A stretch of DNA of 64,000 nt. Source: an uncultured Agathobacter sp. Its GTDB lineage: Bacteria; Bacillota; Clostridia; Lachnospirales; Lachnospiraceae. The DNA lies in contig CAKRCS010000003.1 in NCBI GenBank assembly GCA_934307695.1, positions 62,001 to 126,000 on the forward strand, read 5' to 3'. Each line of letters begins with the position of its first letter. Position 1 is the first letter of the stretch. This document shows, piece by piece, positions 10,201 through 19,831 of this stretch. The notes beneath the pieces are model-generated. The model was given only the letters and a program-made list of their open reading frames with translations, did no database searches and had not been told where the DNA came from. The position numbers were made by a program, and so were the translations under genes.

Positions 10201-11001
10201 CTATGTCAGCAGATTCCCTACCACAAACAGAACCGGATACGCGCGGAATAATGCAAAAACTGCCAGCCACACCAGCAGGAATATAACATCTCCCGCCTGA
10301 ATATGCCGCTTTTCGCCCACATACTGGAATTCGCCGCAAAAGCCGCGCAGCAGCATACTCTCGTACACGGCATCCGCCCGGTCGATGCTCCGCAAAAGAA
10401 GCTGCCCGACCAAAGAGCCCCATACCTTAAAATGGATTCCCTTCTGTTTCGGGGCGCGAAGGCTGTACGCCTGCGTGATACGGCTGACCTCCGCAAGCAA
10501 AAGCGTAATGTAGCGGTACGTCAGCAGGAACTGGTTGACCATGAGCTTCGGAACATGCAGCAGGCGCAGCGCATAGCAGATCTTCTCGATCGTTGTGGTT
10601 GCGATCAATAGATAGGAAGCGAATACGCAAAATATGCCTTTTATGATCAGCGTGATCATGGAGAGCAGCCCTGCACTGATCTGCGTCTGTCCGACCGTGA
10701 TCACATTATGGTCGAGCAGTGGATTCAAAACACCGATCAGACAGACGACCGGAAGCACGATCCGCAGCCGGTGCAGACTCTCTGCAAAGGACAGATCCGA
10801 CAGCAGAAAAAGCACCAGCGGATATACCATCATCCCCAGCAGTCCGATCACGTCATATTTCGGGAAAGAGACGGTGACTGCAAGGTATACGATCGTCAAT
10901 ACAAATTTAACCAGTGGATGAATACGGTTCACCCACTGGTCTCTGCATGCAAGTGTATTTAATTGATTGATCTGATGAATTGCATGATCTGTTTTACTCA
11001 T
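10201..11001 (-). CDS. cbiQ: ECF transporter transmembrane subunit CbiQ
   Basis: This 266-residue protein has several hydrophobic segments (for example KFVLTIVYLAVTV near 28 and LLIATTTIEKICYALRLL). It also has the coupling-helix motif of the T-component family in the segment AYSLRAPKQKGIHF and in DAVYESMLLRGFCG. These short Ala-Arg-Gly motifs contact the ATPase. The start overlaps the cbiM stop by four bases (ATGA), and the cbiO gene follows, so one operon is clear. Confidence 0.92.
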   Translation of the reverse strand: MSKTDHAIHQINQLNTLACRDQWVNRIHPLVKFVLTIVYLAVTVSFPKYDVIGLLGMMVYPLVLFLLSDLSFAESLHRLRIVLPVVCLIGVLNPLLDHNVITVGQTQISAGLLSMITLIIKGIFCVFASYLLIATTTIEKICYALRLLHVPKLMVNQFLLTYRYITLLLAEVSRITQAYSLRAPKQKGIHFKVWGSLVGQLLLRSIDRADAVYESMLLRGFCGEFQYVGEKRHIQAGDVIFLLVWLAVFALFRAYPVLFVVGNLLT

Positions 11002-12011
11002 TTCACTGCCTGATTGTTTCCTGTTTTCTTCTTAAAAAACTTAAATGCAAAACATGCAGCAACACATACGCCCGCCACAACTGCTGCCCCGGCAATGCCG
11101 GAGAAGGTCGTACCTAAAAGGCTGTCAGAGTTGCGGAACGCATAGTCCGGCAGCAGGGAGGTCGTCTCCTGAATCGCCTCTGCCGTCTCATAAGCAGATC
11201 CGGCTGCTTCAATCTCTGTCGCACCTGTCAGGCGCTCGATCGACCATTCCAGGCCGTCCGGATATGCAGATGCAGCCAATGATAATGCGCCACCGATAAA
11301 TGCTGCGGCAGCTGCCAGGATCGCAATCGTCTTTTTGAAGGAAAAGCGCGCCTTCTGCCCGCTCTCCTGCGCATTCGCGTAAAGCAGCTCCGGTCTCGCC
11401 TCATAGACAAACACAAGAACCGCTGCCGTGATCAGTCCTTCTACCAGACCGATTGCCAGATGGATCGGCTGCATGGTTGCGACAAACGTGCCAAACGGAA
11501 GCTCGGTCACGCCGGAGGCAAGTGTCTCAAGTGTGACGGAAAATGCGCCCATCTGAAGCGTCAGCACACATCCTAAGATCGATGCGCCAATAATTTTTGC
11601 CTTTGACATTCCATGCTTCATCATCGGCTTCCAGATCAGAAGTGCCCCGACAAAGCAGCCGTAAAACGCCATATTCCATATATTGCAGCCCAGCGCCAGA
11701 ATGCCGCCGTCCGCAAACAAGAAGCACTGGATCAGGAGCACTCCGATCATTGTGAGAAATCCCGCATACGGTCCAAGCAGCGCGGAAAGCAGCATGCCGC
11801 CACACAGATGCCCGCTTGAGCCAGTTCCCGGAATCGTAAAGTTGATCATCTGTGTTGCGAACACAAATGCGCCCATAACTCCCATGACCGGAATCTTTTT
11901 CGGATCATTCTCCTGTCTTACCTTTCTTACGGAATAACCTGCCGCTATTGTGGAACAGGCATACATTGTTCCAGCCACTGCCGGAACTACCAAAGCATCT
12001 GCCATGTGCAT
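10998..12011 (-). CDS. cbiM: Cobalt/nickel ECF substrate-specific protein, CbiM with fused PDGL domain
   Basis: This 337-residue protein starts MHMADAL, the conserved N-terminus in which the free amine and His2 ligate the metal, so the start is well fixed. Residues 1-215 form the multi-span CbiM/NikM core, with the GTGSSGHLCGG metal-site loop. A C-terminal part with the PDGLEWSIERL motif near 255 and a last membrane span corresponds to the small CbiN/NikN-type partner, here fused. No separate cbiN is found. Cobalt and nickel cannot be told apart by eye. The gap to secA is only 104 bases, so a full cobalamin riboswitch does not fit. Confidence 0.9.
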   Translation of the reverse strand: MHMADALVVPAVAGTMYACSTIAAGYSVRKVRQENDPKKIPVMGVMGAFVFATQMINFTIPGTGSSGHLCGGMLLSALLGPYAGFLTMIGVLLIQCFLFADGGILALGCNIWNMAFYGCFVGALLIWKPMMKHGMSKAKIIGASILGCVLTLQMGAFSVTLETLASGVTELPFGTFVATMQPIHLAIGLVEGLITAAVLVFVYEARPELLYANAQESGQKARFSFKKTIAILAAAAAFIGGALSLAASAYPDGLEWSIERLTGATEIEAAGSAYETAEAIQETTSLLPDYAFRNSDSLLGTTFSGIAGAAVVAGVCVAACFAFKFFKKKTGNNQAVK

Positions 12012-12115
12012 AACAAAACCCCTCCATTGTTATATCTCTTATTCTGTCGTCCAAAGCCGACTATATAAAAGTAATATAAACAACGGAGAGGTACAAGCCC
12101 CGGTGGGGGTTATTT

Positions 12116-14689
12116 TTACTTAGAAAAACGTCCGCAGCACTGTTTGTACTTCTTTCCGCTTCCGCATGGGCATGGATCGTTCGGGTATACCTTTGCAGCC
12201 TCACGCTTCTTCGGTGCGTTGGTCGCGGTATCATCCTTGTTGGTTCCGGTTACCTTTGCAACCTGCTCACGCTCTGCCTTCTGCTGTACCTGTACATGGA
12301 ACAACAGACGGATGGTATCCTCCTGAATGGAGGCGGTCATCTCATCGAACATGTCAAAGCCCGCCATCTTGTACTCAACAAGCGGATCTCTCTGTCCGTA
12401 TGCCTGAAGTCCGATGCCCTGACGAAGCTGATCCATATCATCAATGTGATCCATCCAGCGGCGGTCGATAACCTTAAGAAGAACAACGCGCTCGATCTCG
12501 CGGAACTGCTCCGGCTCCGGGAACTCTGTCTCCTTTGCCTCGTATAAAAGAACTGCCTGCTCTTTCAGATAATGCTTTAACTGCTTATTGTTCTTGATAT
12601 CAGCGATACTCTTCTCCGTGATCGGTGCAAGCGGAATTGTCGGAAGAATCAGCTCGTTAAGCTCGTTCAGATCCCACTCCTCACGTTCGATCTCGCCGGA
12701 AATACAGGTATCTACTGCCTTTTCCACCTGATCCTGGATCATCTTGAAGATCACATCGCGCATGTTCTCACCGTTCAATACACGCATACGCTCTGCATAA
12801 ATGATCTCTCTCTGGTCGTTGTTGACCTGATCGTACTCAAGAAGATTCTTACGGATTCCAAAGTTGTTGCTCTCTATCTTCTGCTGTGCTTTTTCGATTG
12901 CAGAGGTCAGCATCTTGTGCTGGATCTCCTCGCCCTCCGGAACTCCGAGTGTCGTAAACATTGTCATCAGACGTTCCGAACCGAACAGACGCATCAGATC
13001 ATCTTCCAGCGAAATGAAGAACTTGGACTCTCCCGGATCTCCCTGACGTCCGGAACGTCCGCGCAGCTGATTGTCAATACGTCTGGACTCGTGGCGCTCC
13101 GTACCAACGATCAAAAGACCGCCGGCAGCCTTTGCCTCCTCGTCCAGCTTGATATCGGTTCCTCGTCCTGCCATGTTGGTTGCGATCGTTACAGCGCCAT
13201 GTACACCTGCCTGCGCAACAATCTCCGCCTCCATCTCATGGAACTTTGCATTTAAAACGGTATGCTGGATGCCTTCTCTCTTAAGCATGCCGCTGATCAG
13301 TTCGGAAGTTTCGATGGTGATCGTACCGACAAGCACCGGCTGTCCCTTTTCATGTGCAGCCTTTACCATATCGACAACCGCACGGAATTTTTCCTTCTTG
13401 GTCATGTATACCGCATCCTGATGATCCACACGGATAACCGGTTTGTTCGTCGGGATCTCGATAACATCCATTCCATAAATATCGCGGAACTCTTTTTCCT
13501 CGGTGAGCGCTGTACCGGTCATACCTGCCTTCTTGTCGAACTTGTTGAAGAAGTTCTGGAAGGTGATGGTTGCAAGCGTCTTGCTCTCGCGCTTAACCTT
13601 TACATGCTCCTTTGCCTCGATTGCCTGATGCAGACCGTCGGAATAGCGGCGTCCCGGCATGATACGTCCGGTAAACTCGTCAACGATAAGTACCTCATCG
13701 TCTTTTACAACGTAATCCTGGTCGCGGAACATCAGATTGTGCGCGCGCAGTGCAAGGATGATGTTGTGCTGGATCTCCAGGTTGTCCGGATCTGCAAGGT
13801 TCTCGATATGGAAGAACTGCTCAACCTTGTGGACACCTCTCTGGGTAAGGTTGACAACCTTATCCTTCTCATTGACGATAAAGTCTCCGGTCTCCTCCTG
13901 CTCAACGCCCATGATGGCATCCATCTTGGAATACTCCGGAATATCCTCTCCACGCTCCATCTGTCTTGCGAGGATGTCGCATGCCTCATACAGCTTGGTG
14001 GACTTGCCGCTCTGCCCGGAAATGATAAGCGGGGTACGCGCCTCATCGATAAGTACGGAATCGACCTCATCGATGATAACATAGTGAAGCCCTCTCTGGA
14101 CAAGCTGCTCCTTGTAAATGACCATGTTATCTCTTAAGTAGTCAAATCCCAGTTCGTTGTTGGTAATATATGTGATGTCACAGTTGTACTGCGCACGGCG
14201 CTCATCATTGTCCATGCTGTTAAGTACGACACCGACGGTAAGACCGAGGAACTCATGTACCTTGCCCATGGTCTCAGCATCACGCTTTGCAAGGTAATCG
14301 TTGACCGTAACGATGTGTACTCCTTTGCCTTCGAGGGCATTTAAATATGCCGGAAGTGTTGCAACGAGTGTCTTTCCTTCACCGGTCTTCATCTCTGCGA
14401 TACGTCCCTGATGCAGGATAATGCCACCGATGATCTGTACTCTGTAATGCTCCATGCCAAGAACACGGACTGCTGCCTCTCTTACAACTGCGTATGCCTC
14501 CGGAAGCAGGTCATCCAAAGTCTCTCCCTTTTCCAGACGGTTCTTAAATTCCTTAGTCTTGTCACGCAGCTGCTCGTCCGACATAGCCTTCATGGAATCA
14601 CGGTAAGACTCCACCTTGTCAACCAACGGCAGGATACGTTTTAATTCTCTTTCGCTGTGTGTACCAAAAATTTTGGTTAATGCGCTCAT
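12116..14689 (-). CDS. secA: Preprotein translocase ATPase SecA
   Basis: This 857-residue motor drives unfolded preproteins through SecYEG. It shows Walker [14 protein letters not shown] near 98, the [16 protein letters not shown] box near 205, the arginine-finger region [11 protein letters not shown] and a C-terminal zinc-binding tail [13 protein letters not shown] that binds phospholipid/SecB-type partners. The start is at 14689 because TAGGAG stands just upstream; nine extra in-frame codons upstream carry no ribosome site. It is transcribed alone or with GH127 upstream; the 114-base gap shows a small TACCAC/GTGGTA palindrome. Confidence 0.97.
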   Translation of the reverse strand: MSALTKIFGTHSERELKRILPLVDKVESYRDSMKAMSDEQLRDKTKEFKNRLEKGETLDDLLPEAYAVVREAAVRVLGMEHYRVQIIGGIILHQGRIAEMKTGEGKTLVATLPAYLNALEGKGVHIVTVNDYLAKRDAETMGKVHEFLGLTVGVVLNSMDNDERRAQYNCDITYITNNELGFDYLRDNMVIYKEQLVQRGLHYVIIDEVDSVLIDEARTPLIISGQSGKSTKLYEACDILARQMERGEDIPEYSKMDAIMGVEQEETGDFIVNEKDKVVNLTQRGVHKVEQFFHIENLADPDNLEIQHNIILALRAHNLMFRDQDYVVKDDEVLIVDEFTGRIMPGRRYSDGLHQAIEAKEHVKVKRESKTLATITFQNFFNKFDKKAGMTGTALTEEKEFRDIYGMDVIEIPTNKPVIRVDHQDAVYMTKKEKFRAVVDMVKAAHEKGQPVLVGTITIETSELISGMLKREGIQHTVLNAKFHEMEAEIVAQAGVHGAVTIATNMAGRGTDIKLDEEAKAAGGLLIVGTERHESRRIDNQLRGRSGRQGDPGESKFFISLEDDLMRLFGSERLMTMFTTLGVPEGEEIQHKMLTSAIEKAQQKIESNNFGIRKNLLEYDQVNNDQREIIYAERMRVLNGENMRDVIFKMIQDQVEKAVDTCISGEIEREEWDLNELNELILPTIPLAPITEKSIADIKNNKQLKHYLKEQAVLLYEAKETEFPEPEQFREIERVVLLKVIDRRWMDHIDDMDQLRQGIGLQAYGQRDPLVEYKMAGFDMFDEMTASIQEDTIRLLFHVQVQQKAEREQVAKVTGTNKDDTATNAPKKREAAKVYPNDPCPCGSGKKYKQCCGRFSK

Positions 14690-14803
14690 ATGTTTACTCC
14701 TATCTTTATTACACAATGCGTTTATTCTACCACTTTTGTGGTATTTTCACAATAACATCGCGTAAACGTTTTATGAACTTTTTATTAACTGCCGGGGCTT
14801 ATC

Positions 14804-16807
14804 CTATGATTCATGCACGTTGAGCCATACGCGCATCTCGTTCTCCCCTCGGTTTGCCCACGCATAATATGGGATCAGAAGCAGCTCCGCGTCCTCGTAT
14901 TCCGGCTTCTGATAGGCAGTATAAAGCTGATCCGCCACCACCGGCTTGCGGTGCTTTGCCCTCGCGCGGATCGCAGGGAAATCGTGTTCCGCAATGCGGA
15001 TATGTTCCATCTCCATCGGCTTTTTCGGCAGGAGGCTGTACAGATGCAGATCCCTGCCGTTGTCTGCCTCCTCCGCACAGTACACGACCGGTCCTTTTAC
15101 CACTGTAGCCTTTCCCAGATCCTCACGCACGCGGGAATCTGCACTTACCAGACGGATCTCCATCGGAACGGTAAGTGTGATGCAGTCGGTATTCTTCCAT
15201 TCTCCGGTAATATAAAGGTATCCGTCCTTCTCGTAGCATTCCTTGCCAACGGCACCCTCCACGCTCCAGTCGCTGCACCAGCCCGGTATGCGGATACCGA
15301 GCGTGGAAGCCATCTCCTCGCCTGTATAGCGGATGGTAACCGTCTCCTCCCACGGATAGTTTGTCTCGATCTCAAACACGCATGGTTTCCCGGAAAGCTC
15401 CCGCCGGATCGTGCCTCCGATGTACAGATGCATCCAAAGCGTGTCGTCCTGCGCTGTGTACGCATAGGTCGGCAGCGAACTGATCAGTCTCGCAAGGTTC
15501 GGCGGGCAGCAGGCGCAGCCAAACCACTTCTGACGCACATTTTTCACATGGGATTTGCGCTTATCATACTTGCAGCCGTCCGGAGTTACCTCCAGCGGAT
15601 TCACATAGAAAAAGCTCTTGCCATCCAGTGCCATTCCGCTTAAGACCGTGTTGTACAGTGCCTGTTCCATCACATCTGCATACTCTGCCTTCGGCGCGAT
15701 CTCAAGCATCCGGCGCGCCCAGAAGATAAGCCCGATGGAAGCGCAGGTCTCCGCATAAGCGAGGTCATTCGGCAGATCGTAAGGATAAGAAAACGCCTCC
15801 CCAAGACTTGTCGCACCGATTCCGCCGGTTATGTACATTTTCTGCTTTGTCACACTGTCCCACAGACGGTTGCAGGCAGCCCACATTGCCTCATCGCCCG
15901 TAAGCCCCGCAACATCCGTCATGCCGGAATACAGATACACTGCGCGAACCGCATGTCCGACCGCCTCGCTCTGCTCCCGCACCGGAAGATGCGCCTGGTG
16001 ATACGCATAGTTGGTCGGGTTGTCGTGCTCCTCACTCTCGAAATAAAGCGGCTGTGCGCCTCTCTCATCCAGGAAAAAACGGCTCAGCTTCAGGTAGCGT
16101 TCCTCCCCGGTTGCCTCATATAATCGCACAAGTGCCATCTCCGCAATCTCATGTCCCGGATAGCCCTTGCACCTGCCCTCGCCGAAGTACGAGTCGATGT
16201 AGTCCGCAAACCGCATGGCAGCCTTTAACAGCTTGTCCTTTCCGGTCGCCTGATAGTAAGAGACTGCGCCTTCCACCAGATGTCCGAAGCAATAAAGCTC
16301 GTGATGATCCCGCAGATTCGTAAAAGCCTTGTCCATACCGTTGATGATGTAATAGGTATCAAGATATCCGTTGTCCTGCTGCGCCGCGCATACGATGTCG
16401 ATCGCCTCATCCGCGATCCGCTCCAGCTCCTTGTCCGGATGGTTGGCCAGCGTATAGCCCACCGCCTCGATCCACTTGGAAAAATCACTGTCCTGAAAAA
16501 CAAATCCGTAGAACTTGTCCTCCAGATGGTTCATATCCTCCGGCAGAGCCTCAAACCCGCGAAACGTATACTTCGGTTCCGAGAATGCTGCCCCTTTTGC
16601 ATGCTTTTCCTGCATCAGCTTCCCTGCGACCTTGAAATTGCGCATACAAAAGCTCGGTGCAGCCCCCTCTACACGGTCGTTTAAGATCTCCCACTGGTAT
16701 GGGATAACCTCTTTGCGCACCAGCTCCATCTCATTTTTCCAGAACTCGTTTTTCACCTCAAACTCGCGCAGGGAAATCGGTCTGCTGTTCTTTTTGATCT
16801 GTTCCAT
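14804..16807 (-). CDS. Glycoside hydrolase family 127, probable beta-L-arabinofuranosidase
   Basis: This 667-residue enzyme belongs to the GH127 (formerly DUF1680) family, which removes beta-L-arabinofuranose from plant hydroxyproline glycans. The zinc/cysteine active site of the family is visible: AYAETCASIG near residue 350 (Glu and first Cys) and WFGCACCPPNLAR near 428 (the paired cysteines, one of them the nucleophile). No signal peptide is present, so action is cytoplasmic on imported oligosaccharides. The start has AAAGGAGAGG before it. It has its own promoter-like element and a long palindrome in the leader. The exact sugar is inferred. Confidence 0.88.
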   Translation of the reverse strand: MEQIKKNSRPISLREFEVKNEFWKNEMELVRKEVIPYQWEILNDRVEGAAPSFCMRNFKVAGKLMQEKHAKGAAFSEPKYTFRGFEALPEDMNHLEDKFYGFVFQDSDFSKWIEAVGYTLANHPDKELERIADEAIDIVCAAQQDNGYLDTYYIINGMDKAFTNLRDHHELYCFGHLVEGAVSYYQATGKDKLLKAAMRFADYIDSYFGEGRCKGYPGHEIAEMALVRLYEATGEERYLKLSRFFLDERGAQPLYFESEEHDNPTNYAYHQAHLPVREQSEAVGHAVRAVYLYSGMTDVAGLTGDEAMWAACNRLWDSVTKQKMYITGGIGATSLGEAFSYPYDLPNDLAYAETCASIGLIFWARRMLEIAPKAEYADVMEQALYNTVLSGMALDGKSFFYVNPLEVTPDGCKYDKRKSHVKNVRQKWFGCACCPPNLARLISSLPTYAYTAQDDTLWMHLYIGGTIRRELSGKPCVFEIETNYPWEETVTIRYTGEEMASTLGIRIPGWCSDWSVEGAVGKECYEKDGYLYITGEWKNTDCITLTVPMEIRLVSADSRVREDLGKATVVKGPVVYCAEEADNGRDLHLYSLLPKKPMEMEHIRIAEHDFPAIRARAKHRKPVVADQLYTAYQKPEYEDAELLLIPYYAWANRGENEMRVWLNVHES

Positions 16808-16827
16808 CTTCCCTCTCCTTTATCATA

Positions 16828-16862
16828 AATCTGCACCTGCAGGTCTCCCTGCAGTGCAGATT
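16828..16862. promoter_or_regulatory. Long palindrome in the GH127 leader
   Basis: AATCTGCA-CTGCAGG pairs with CCTGCAG-TGCAGATT around a four-base loop, with a single bulged base. It lies 20 bases before the GH127 start codon, between the promoter-like element and the ribosome site, with no T-run after it. It could be an operator for a sugar-responsive regulator or an mRNA hairpin. Confidence 0.5.
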
Positions 16863-16892
16863 GCTTCTGATCGCATAAAAACCGTAACCTCA

Positions 16893-16920
16893 TTTTTACA
16901 TGATACTTTTGGGGTGTCAA
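16893..16920 (-). promoter_or_regulatory. Sigma-A-like promoter of the GH127 gene
   Basis: On the minus strand TTGACA is followed after 16 bases by TAAAAA, in the 151-base gap after spoVFB. The spacing is one short and the -10 is imperfect. Confidence 0.5.
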
Positions 16921-16958
16921 GGCAATCACAAAATTATTTCTTTTGCAAACCATCCCTT

Positions 16959-17540
16959 CTACCGGATCAGCACCGGCTGGAGCTGTTTTCCCTTCATCGC
17001 AGCTTCGATCGTATCCGGAAGCAGCGTAAGATCCGCCACAACGGAATTGGGCTTGCTCTTGTGGTTATCCTGCGCAAACGGTACAAAATACACATTTTTC
17101 ATGTTCATAAGAGCGCCGATGTTCTTAAAGTTCGTGCCGAGCGCATCGTTTGTGGAAATTGCAATTACCAGAGGCTTTCCGCCGCGCATGTGCGCCTTTG
17201 CCGCCATGAGCACCGGTGTATCCACGATCCCGCTCCACAGCTTTGCCGCCGTGTTGCCGGTACATGGTGCGATCACCATGATGTCGAGCAGATTGTTCGG
17301 TCCGATCGGTTCTGCCTGCGTGATCGTCTTGATCCCCTCATTCTCCGTAATTGCACAGATCCCGTCCACAAATTCTTTCGCACTTCCAAATCTCGTATCA
17401 CAGGTCTGCGTGTTAAAAGAAAAAATCGGGACCACATTTGCCCCCAATTCTTTCAGATGCTCTACCGCTTTTCTCGCCTTTGAAAACGTACAGAACGAGC
17501 CGGTGATTCCATATCCTATATTATAATTTGAAAAATCCAT
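16959..17540 (-). CDS. spoVFB: Dipicolinate synthase subunit B
   Basis: This 193-residue flavoprotein-like subunit (DpaB) works with SpoVFA to make dipicolinic acid from dihydrodipicolinate in the mother cell during sporulation. The fold is that of flavoprotein decarboxylases: GYGITGSFCTFSKA near residue 9 and the MVIAPCTGNTAAKLWSG segment near 109, both typical of the family. The start lies inside the 3' end of spoVFA (25-base overlap), showing translational coupling. It implies the host forms heat-resistant spores. Confidence 0.93.
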   Translation of the reverse strand: MDFSNYNIGYGITGSFCTFSKARKAVEHLKELGANVVPIFSFNTQTCDTRFGSAKEFVDGICAITENEGIKTITQAEPIGPNNLLDIMVIAPCTGNTAAKLWSGIVDTPVLMAAKAHMRGGKPLVIAISTNDALGTNFKNIGALMNMKNVYFVPFAQDNHKSKPNSVVADLTLLPDTIEAAMKGKQLQPVLIR

Positions 17541-18373
17541 GACTTTCCCTCTCTCACATCTCGTCTCGGGAGCAGTTGTCTTTGGATGGCATTCGCCAGA
17601 ATTTTTGCGCTGCTTTTTGTGGTGTATTTTCCGGGGAGACTGAGTGCCTGCACGACCGGAATATGATGCCTCTCTGCCGCCTTAAGGTCTGTTCCCCCCG
17701 GCAGTGAAGCGATGTCATAGATGACGGCATCCCTGTGCATCTCCGCGATAAGCCCCTCCGTCAGCACACATGCCGGCACGGTATTGACAATGCTGTAAGC
17801 CCCATACATTTCCTCCGGTCCATACGCAAAATCCGCCGCGTTGTGGCCGTCCCTGCATGCCTGTATGCGCGCCGTCTTGCTCCTGGCAAGCACCGTTACC
17901 TTCGCTCCCATCGCATACAGCAGATCCGCGATTGCCTTTCCGCATCTTCCGTATCCGGTCACGATCACCTTCTGTCCCCGGATGGAAAACGCACCATGTT
18001 TTAACATTTCCGCGACCGTTGCTTCCGCCGTGATCCACGCATTTTTCTGTGCCACTTCCTCGTCGTCCATGAAATCAAAGTAGGGAAGCTGCCGCATATC
18101 GCACCATGCCCGCCAGTCAGCGTCAATCTTCCCTCCGAAAAGGATCTTGCAGCTGCCTAGATTTGCTTTTAATATTTGTGCCATGTCATCCTGTCTGGTA
18201 AGCTTGCCTGCCGGTGTCGGAAGGACTACGCAATCTGCCTTCTTTAAAGCTGCTATGCACCGGTTTTCGCATTCTTCTGTTTTCCATCCACAGCTTTGTA
18301 CCACGCCGGGCAAAAAATCACAAATTGCTGCCTGCCTTTTGTCTGTCACAAATATTACGGTATCCCAATCCAT
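17516..18373 (-). CDS. spoVFA: Dipicolinate synthase subunit A
   Basis: This 285-residue NAD(P)-binding subunit (DpaA) has a Rossmann loop VTGYGRCGKAIADLLYAMGA near residue 140, preceded by a smaller N-terminal domain, as in Bacillus SpoVFA. With spoVFB it forms the enzyme for the spore-core dipicolinate. The SD sequence GGAAGGGAG and the start codon lie directly in a hairpin that also looks like the terminator of the aspartokinase gene, with a sigma-K-like promoter inside. Aspartokinase upstream supplies the same pathway; in Bacillus these genes form one operon. Confidence 0.93.
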   Translation of the reverse strand: MDWDTVIFVTDKRQAAICDFLPGVVQSCGWKTEECENRCIAALKKADCVVLPTPAGKLTRQDDMAQILKANLGSCKILFGGKIDADWRAWCDMRQLPYFDFMDDEEVAQKNAWITAEATVAEMLKHGAFSIRGQKVIVTGYGRCGKAIADLLYAMGAKVTVLARSKTARIQACRDGHNAADFAYGPEEMYGAYSIVNTVPACVLTEGLIAEMHRDAVIYDIASLPGGTDLKAAERHHIPVVQALSLPGKYTTKSSAKILANAIQRQLLPRRDVREGKSWIFQIII

Positions 18374-18411
18374 AAAAAACGCTCCCTTCCATATATTGTA
18401 TGAAAGGGAGC
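18374..18411 (-). terminator. Terminator of aspartokinase gene overlapping the spoVFA ribosome site
   Basis: GCTCCCTT and AAGGGAGC form a perfect 8-bp stem with a 15-base loop, followed on the minus strand by G and six T residues that run into the spoVFA ATG. The 3' arm of the stem is also the spoVFA Shine-Dalgarno sequence. Confidence 0.75.
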
Positions 18412-18421
18412 CTTATATGGT
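18394..18421 (-). promoter_or_regulatory. Sigma-K-like promoter of spoVFA-spoVFB
   Basis: On the minus strand AC is followed after exactly 17 bases by CATACAATA, which fits the Bacillus sigma-K pattern (AC, 16-17 bases, CATANNNTA). spoVF is a known mother-cell late gene in Bacillus. The -10 is in the loop of the terminator hairpin, so transcripts starting here would lack the 5' arm of the hairpin. Confidence 0.6.
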
Positions 18422-18448
18422 TCCGGCTTATTAAATTATGCGCTGTTA

Positions 18449-19768
18449 TTATAATCTGGTCTCTACAAAGATGGCATAAATAGCTTTGATTGCCTGCTCA
18501 AAATCGTCATTGCTGACACCGATGATGATATTCAGCTCAGATGAGCCCTGATCGATCATCCGCACGTTGATGTTGGCATGTGCCAGTGCGGAGAAAATAC
18601 GACCTGCAGTACCGCGGTTTGAACGCATTCCACGTCCTACGACCGCAATCAGTGCAAGATCTGCCTCCAGATCGATAATATCCGGGTGTGCAAGTCTGCG
18701 GAGTGAGCTGATCACCTGCTGCTCCTTGCCCTCGAACTCTGCCTGATGTACAAATACGGTCATCGTGTCGATTCCGGATGGCATGTGCTCAATGGAGATT
18801 CCGTTCTCTTCAAATGCCTGCAATGCCTTACGGCAGAATCCAACCTCGGAGTTCATCATATCCTTGTCGATATTGACTGCTACGAAGCCTTTCTTTCCTG
18901 CAATACCGGTAATGGTAAATTCCGGCTTCTGGCAGGTGCTCTCAACAATGAGCGTTCCCTCTGCTTCCGGATCGTTGGTATTGCGGATATTGATCGGGAT
19001 GCCGGCTTTGCGTACCGGGAACACCGCATCCTCATGCAGTACAGATGCGCCCATGTAAGAAAGTTCGCGAAGCTCACGGTATGTGATCACGCGGATCGGC
19101 TCCGGATTCTTTACGATTCTGGGATCTGCTACGAGACAGCCGGAAACATCTGTCCAGTTCTCATACATGCTGGCTCTTGTTGCCTTTGCCACAATCGAAC
19201 CTGTGATGTCAGATCCGCCTCTTGAAAATGTATGGACAGTTCCGTCCGGAAGTGCTCCATAAAAGCCCGGAACAACTGCCTTTTCAGTCTTTGCGAGCTT
19301 GGCAGATAACACCTTGTCGGTCTTGTCTGCATCAAAACTACCGTCCTCGGCAAAGAAGATCACGGTTGCTGCATCGATAAATTCATAGCCCAGATAGGCT
19401 GCCATGATGATTCCGTTTAAATATTCACCGCGGGATGCCGCATAATCCACGCCAGCCTTCTCCTTGAACTTCTGGCTGATCGTCTTGAATTCTTCGTCCA
19501 GTGTGATCTTAAGCTGCAGACCATTGATGATGGAGTCGTAACGATCCTTGATCTTCATGAGCTGCACTCTGAAATCCTGTCCCTCATCTGCCAATGCATA
19601 GCATGCATACAGCATATCAGTTACCTTTGTATCCTTGGAGTTACGCTTTCCCGGCGCACTTGGCACCACATACTTTCTTGTCTCATCGGCGCGGATGATG
19701 TTGCCGACCTTCATAAACTGCTCTGCACTTGCGAGCGAGCTTCCGCCAAACTTAACCACTTTTACCAT
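18449..19768 (-). CDS. lysC: Aspartate kinase (monofunctional, ACT-regulated)
   Basis: This 439-residue enzyme phosphorylates aspartate, the first step to lysine, threonine, methionine and diaminopimelate/dipicolinate. The kinase motif VVKFGGSSLA is at residues 4-13, followed by the FSRGGSDITGSIVAKA loop near 178. Two C-terminal ACT domains begin near residue 285 (FVAVNIDKDMM and LALIAVVGRGMR), so feedback by an amino acid is expected. The start has AGAGGAG upstream. Placement before spoVFA echoes the Bacillus dipicolinate operon, which has its own aspartokinase. No lysine riboswitch fits into the 63-base gap upstream. Confidence 0.94.
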   Translation of the reverse strand: MVKVVKFGGSSLASAEQFMKVGNIIRADETRKYVVPSAPGKRNSKDTKVTDMLYACYALADEGQDFRVQLMKIKDRYDSIINGLQLKITLDEEFKTISQKFKEKAGVDYAASRGEYLNGIIMAAYLGYEFIDAATVIFFAEDGSFDADKTDKVLSAKLAKTEKAVVPGFYGALPDGTVHTFSRGGSDITGSIVAKATRASMYENWTDVSGCLVADPRIVKNPEPIRVITYRELRELSYMGASVLHEDAVFPVRKAGIPINIRNTNDPEAEGTLIVESTCQKPEFTITGIAGKKGFVAVNIDKDMMNSEVGFCRKALQAFEENGISIEHMPSGIDTMTVFVHQAEFEGKEQQVISSLRRLAHPDIIDLEADLALIAVVGRGMRSNRGTAGRIFSALAHANINVRMIDQGSSELNIIIGVSNDDFEQAIKAIYAIFVETRL

Positions 19769-19831
19769 TTTCTTTTGCTCCTCTAGAGAATAAACATACC
19801 AAGATATTATACGTCTAATATTCTTGGTTCG

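Noticed and set aside
12012..12115. Cobalamin riboswitch before cbiM
   Set aside because: The gap of 104 bases is too short and no B12-box pattern was seen.
13262..14137. 291-codon plus-strand frame inside secA
   Set aside because: It is a mirror of secA codon use and has no ribosome site or recognised motif.
19769..19831. Lysine riboswitch before aspartokinase
   Set aside because: Only 63 bases separate it from the MATE gene, far below the needed size.
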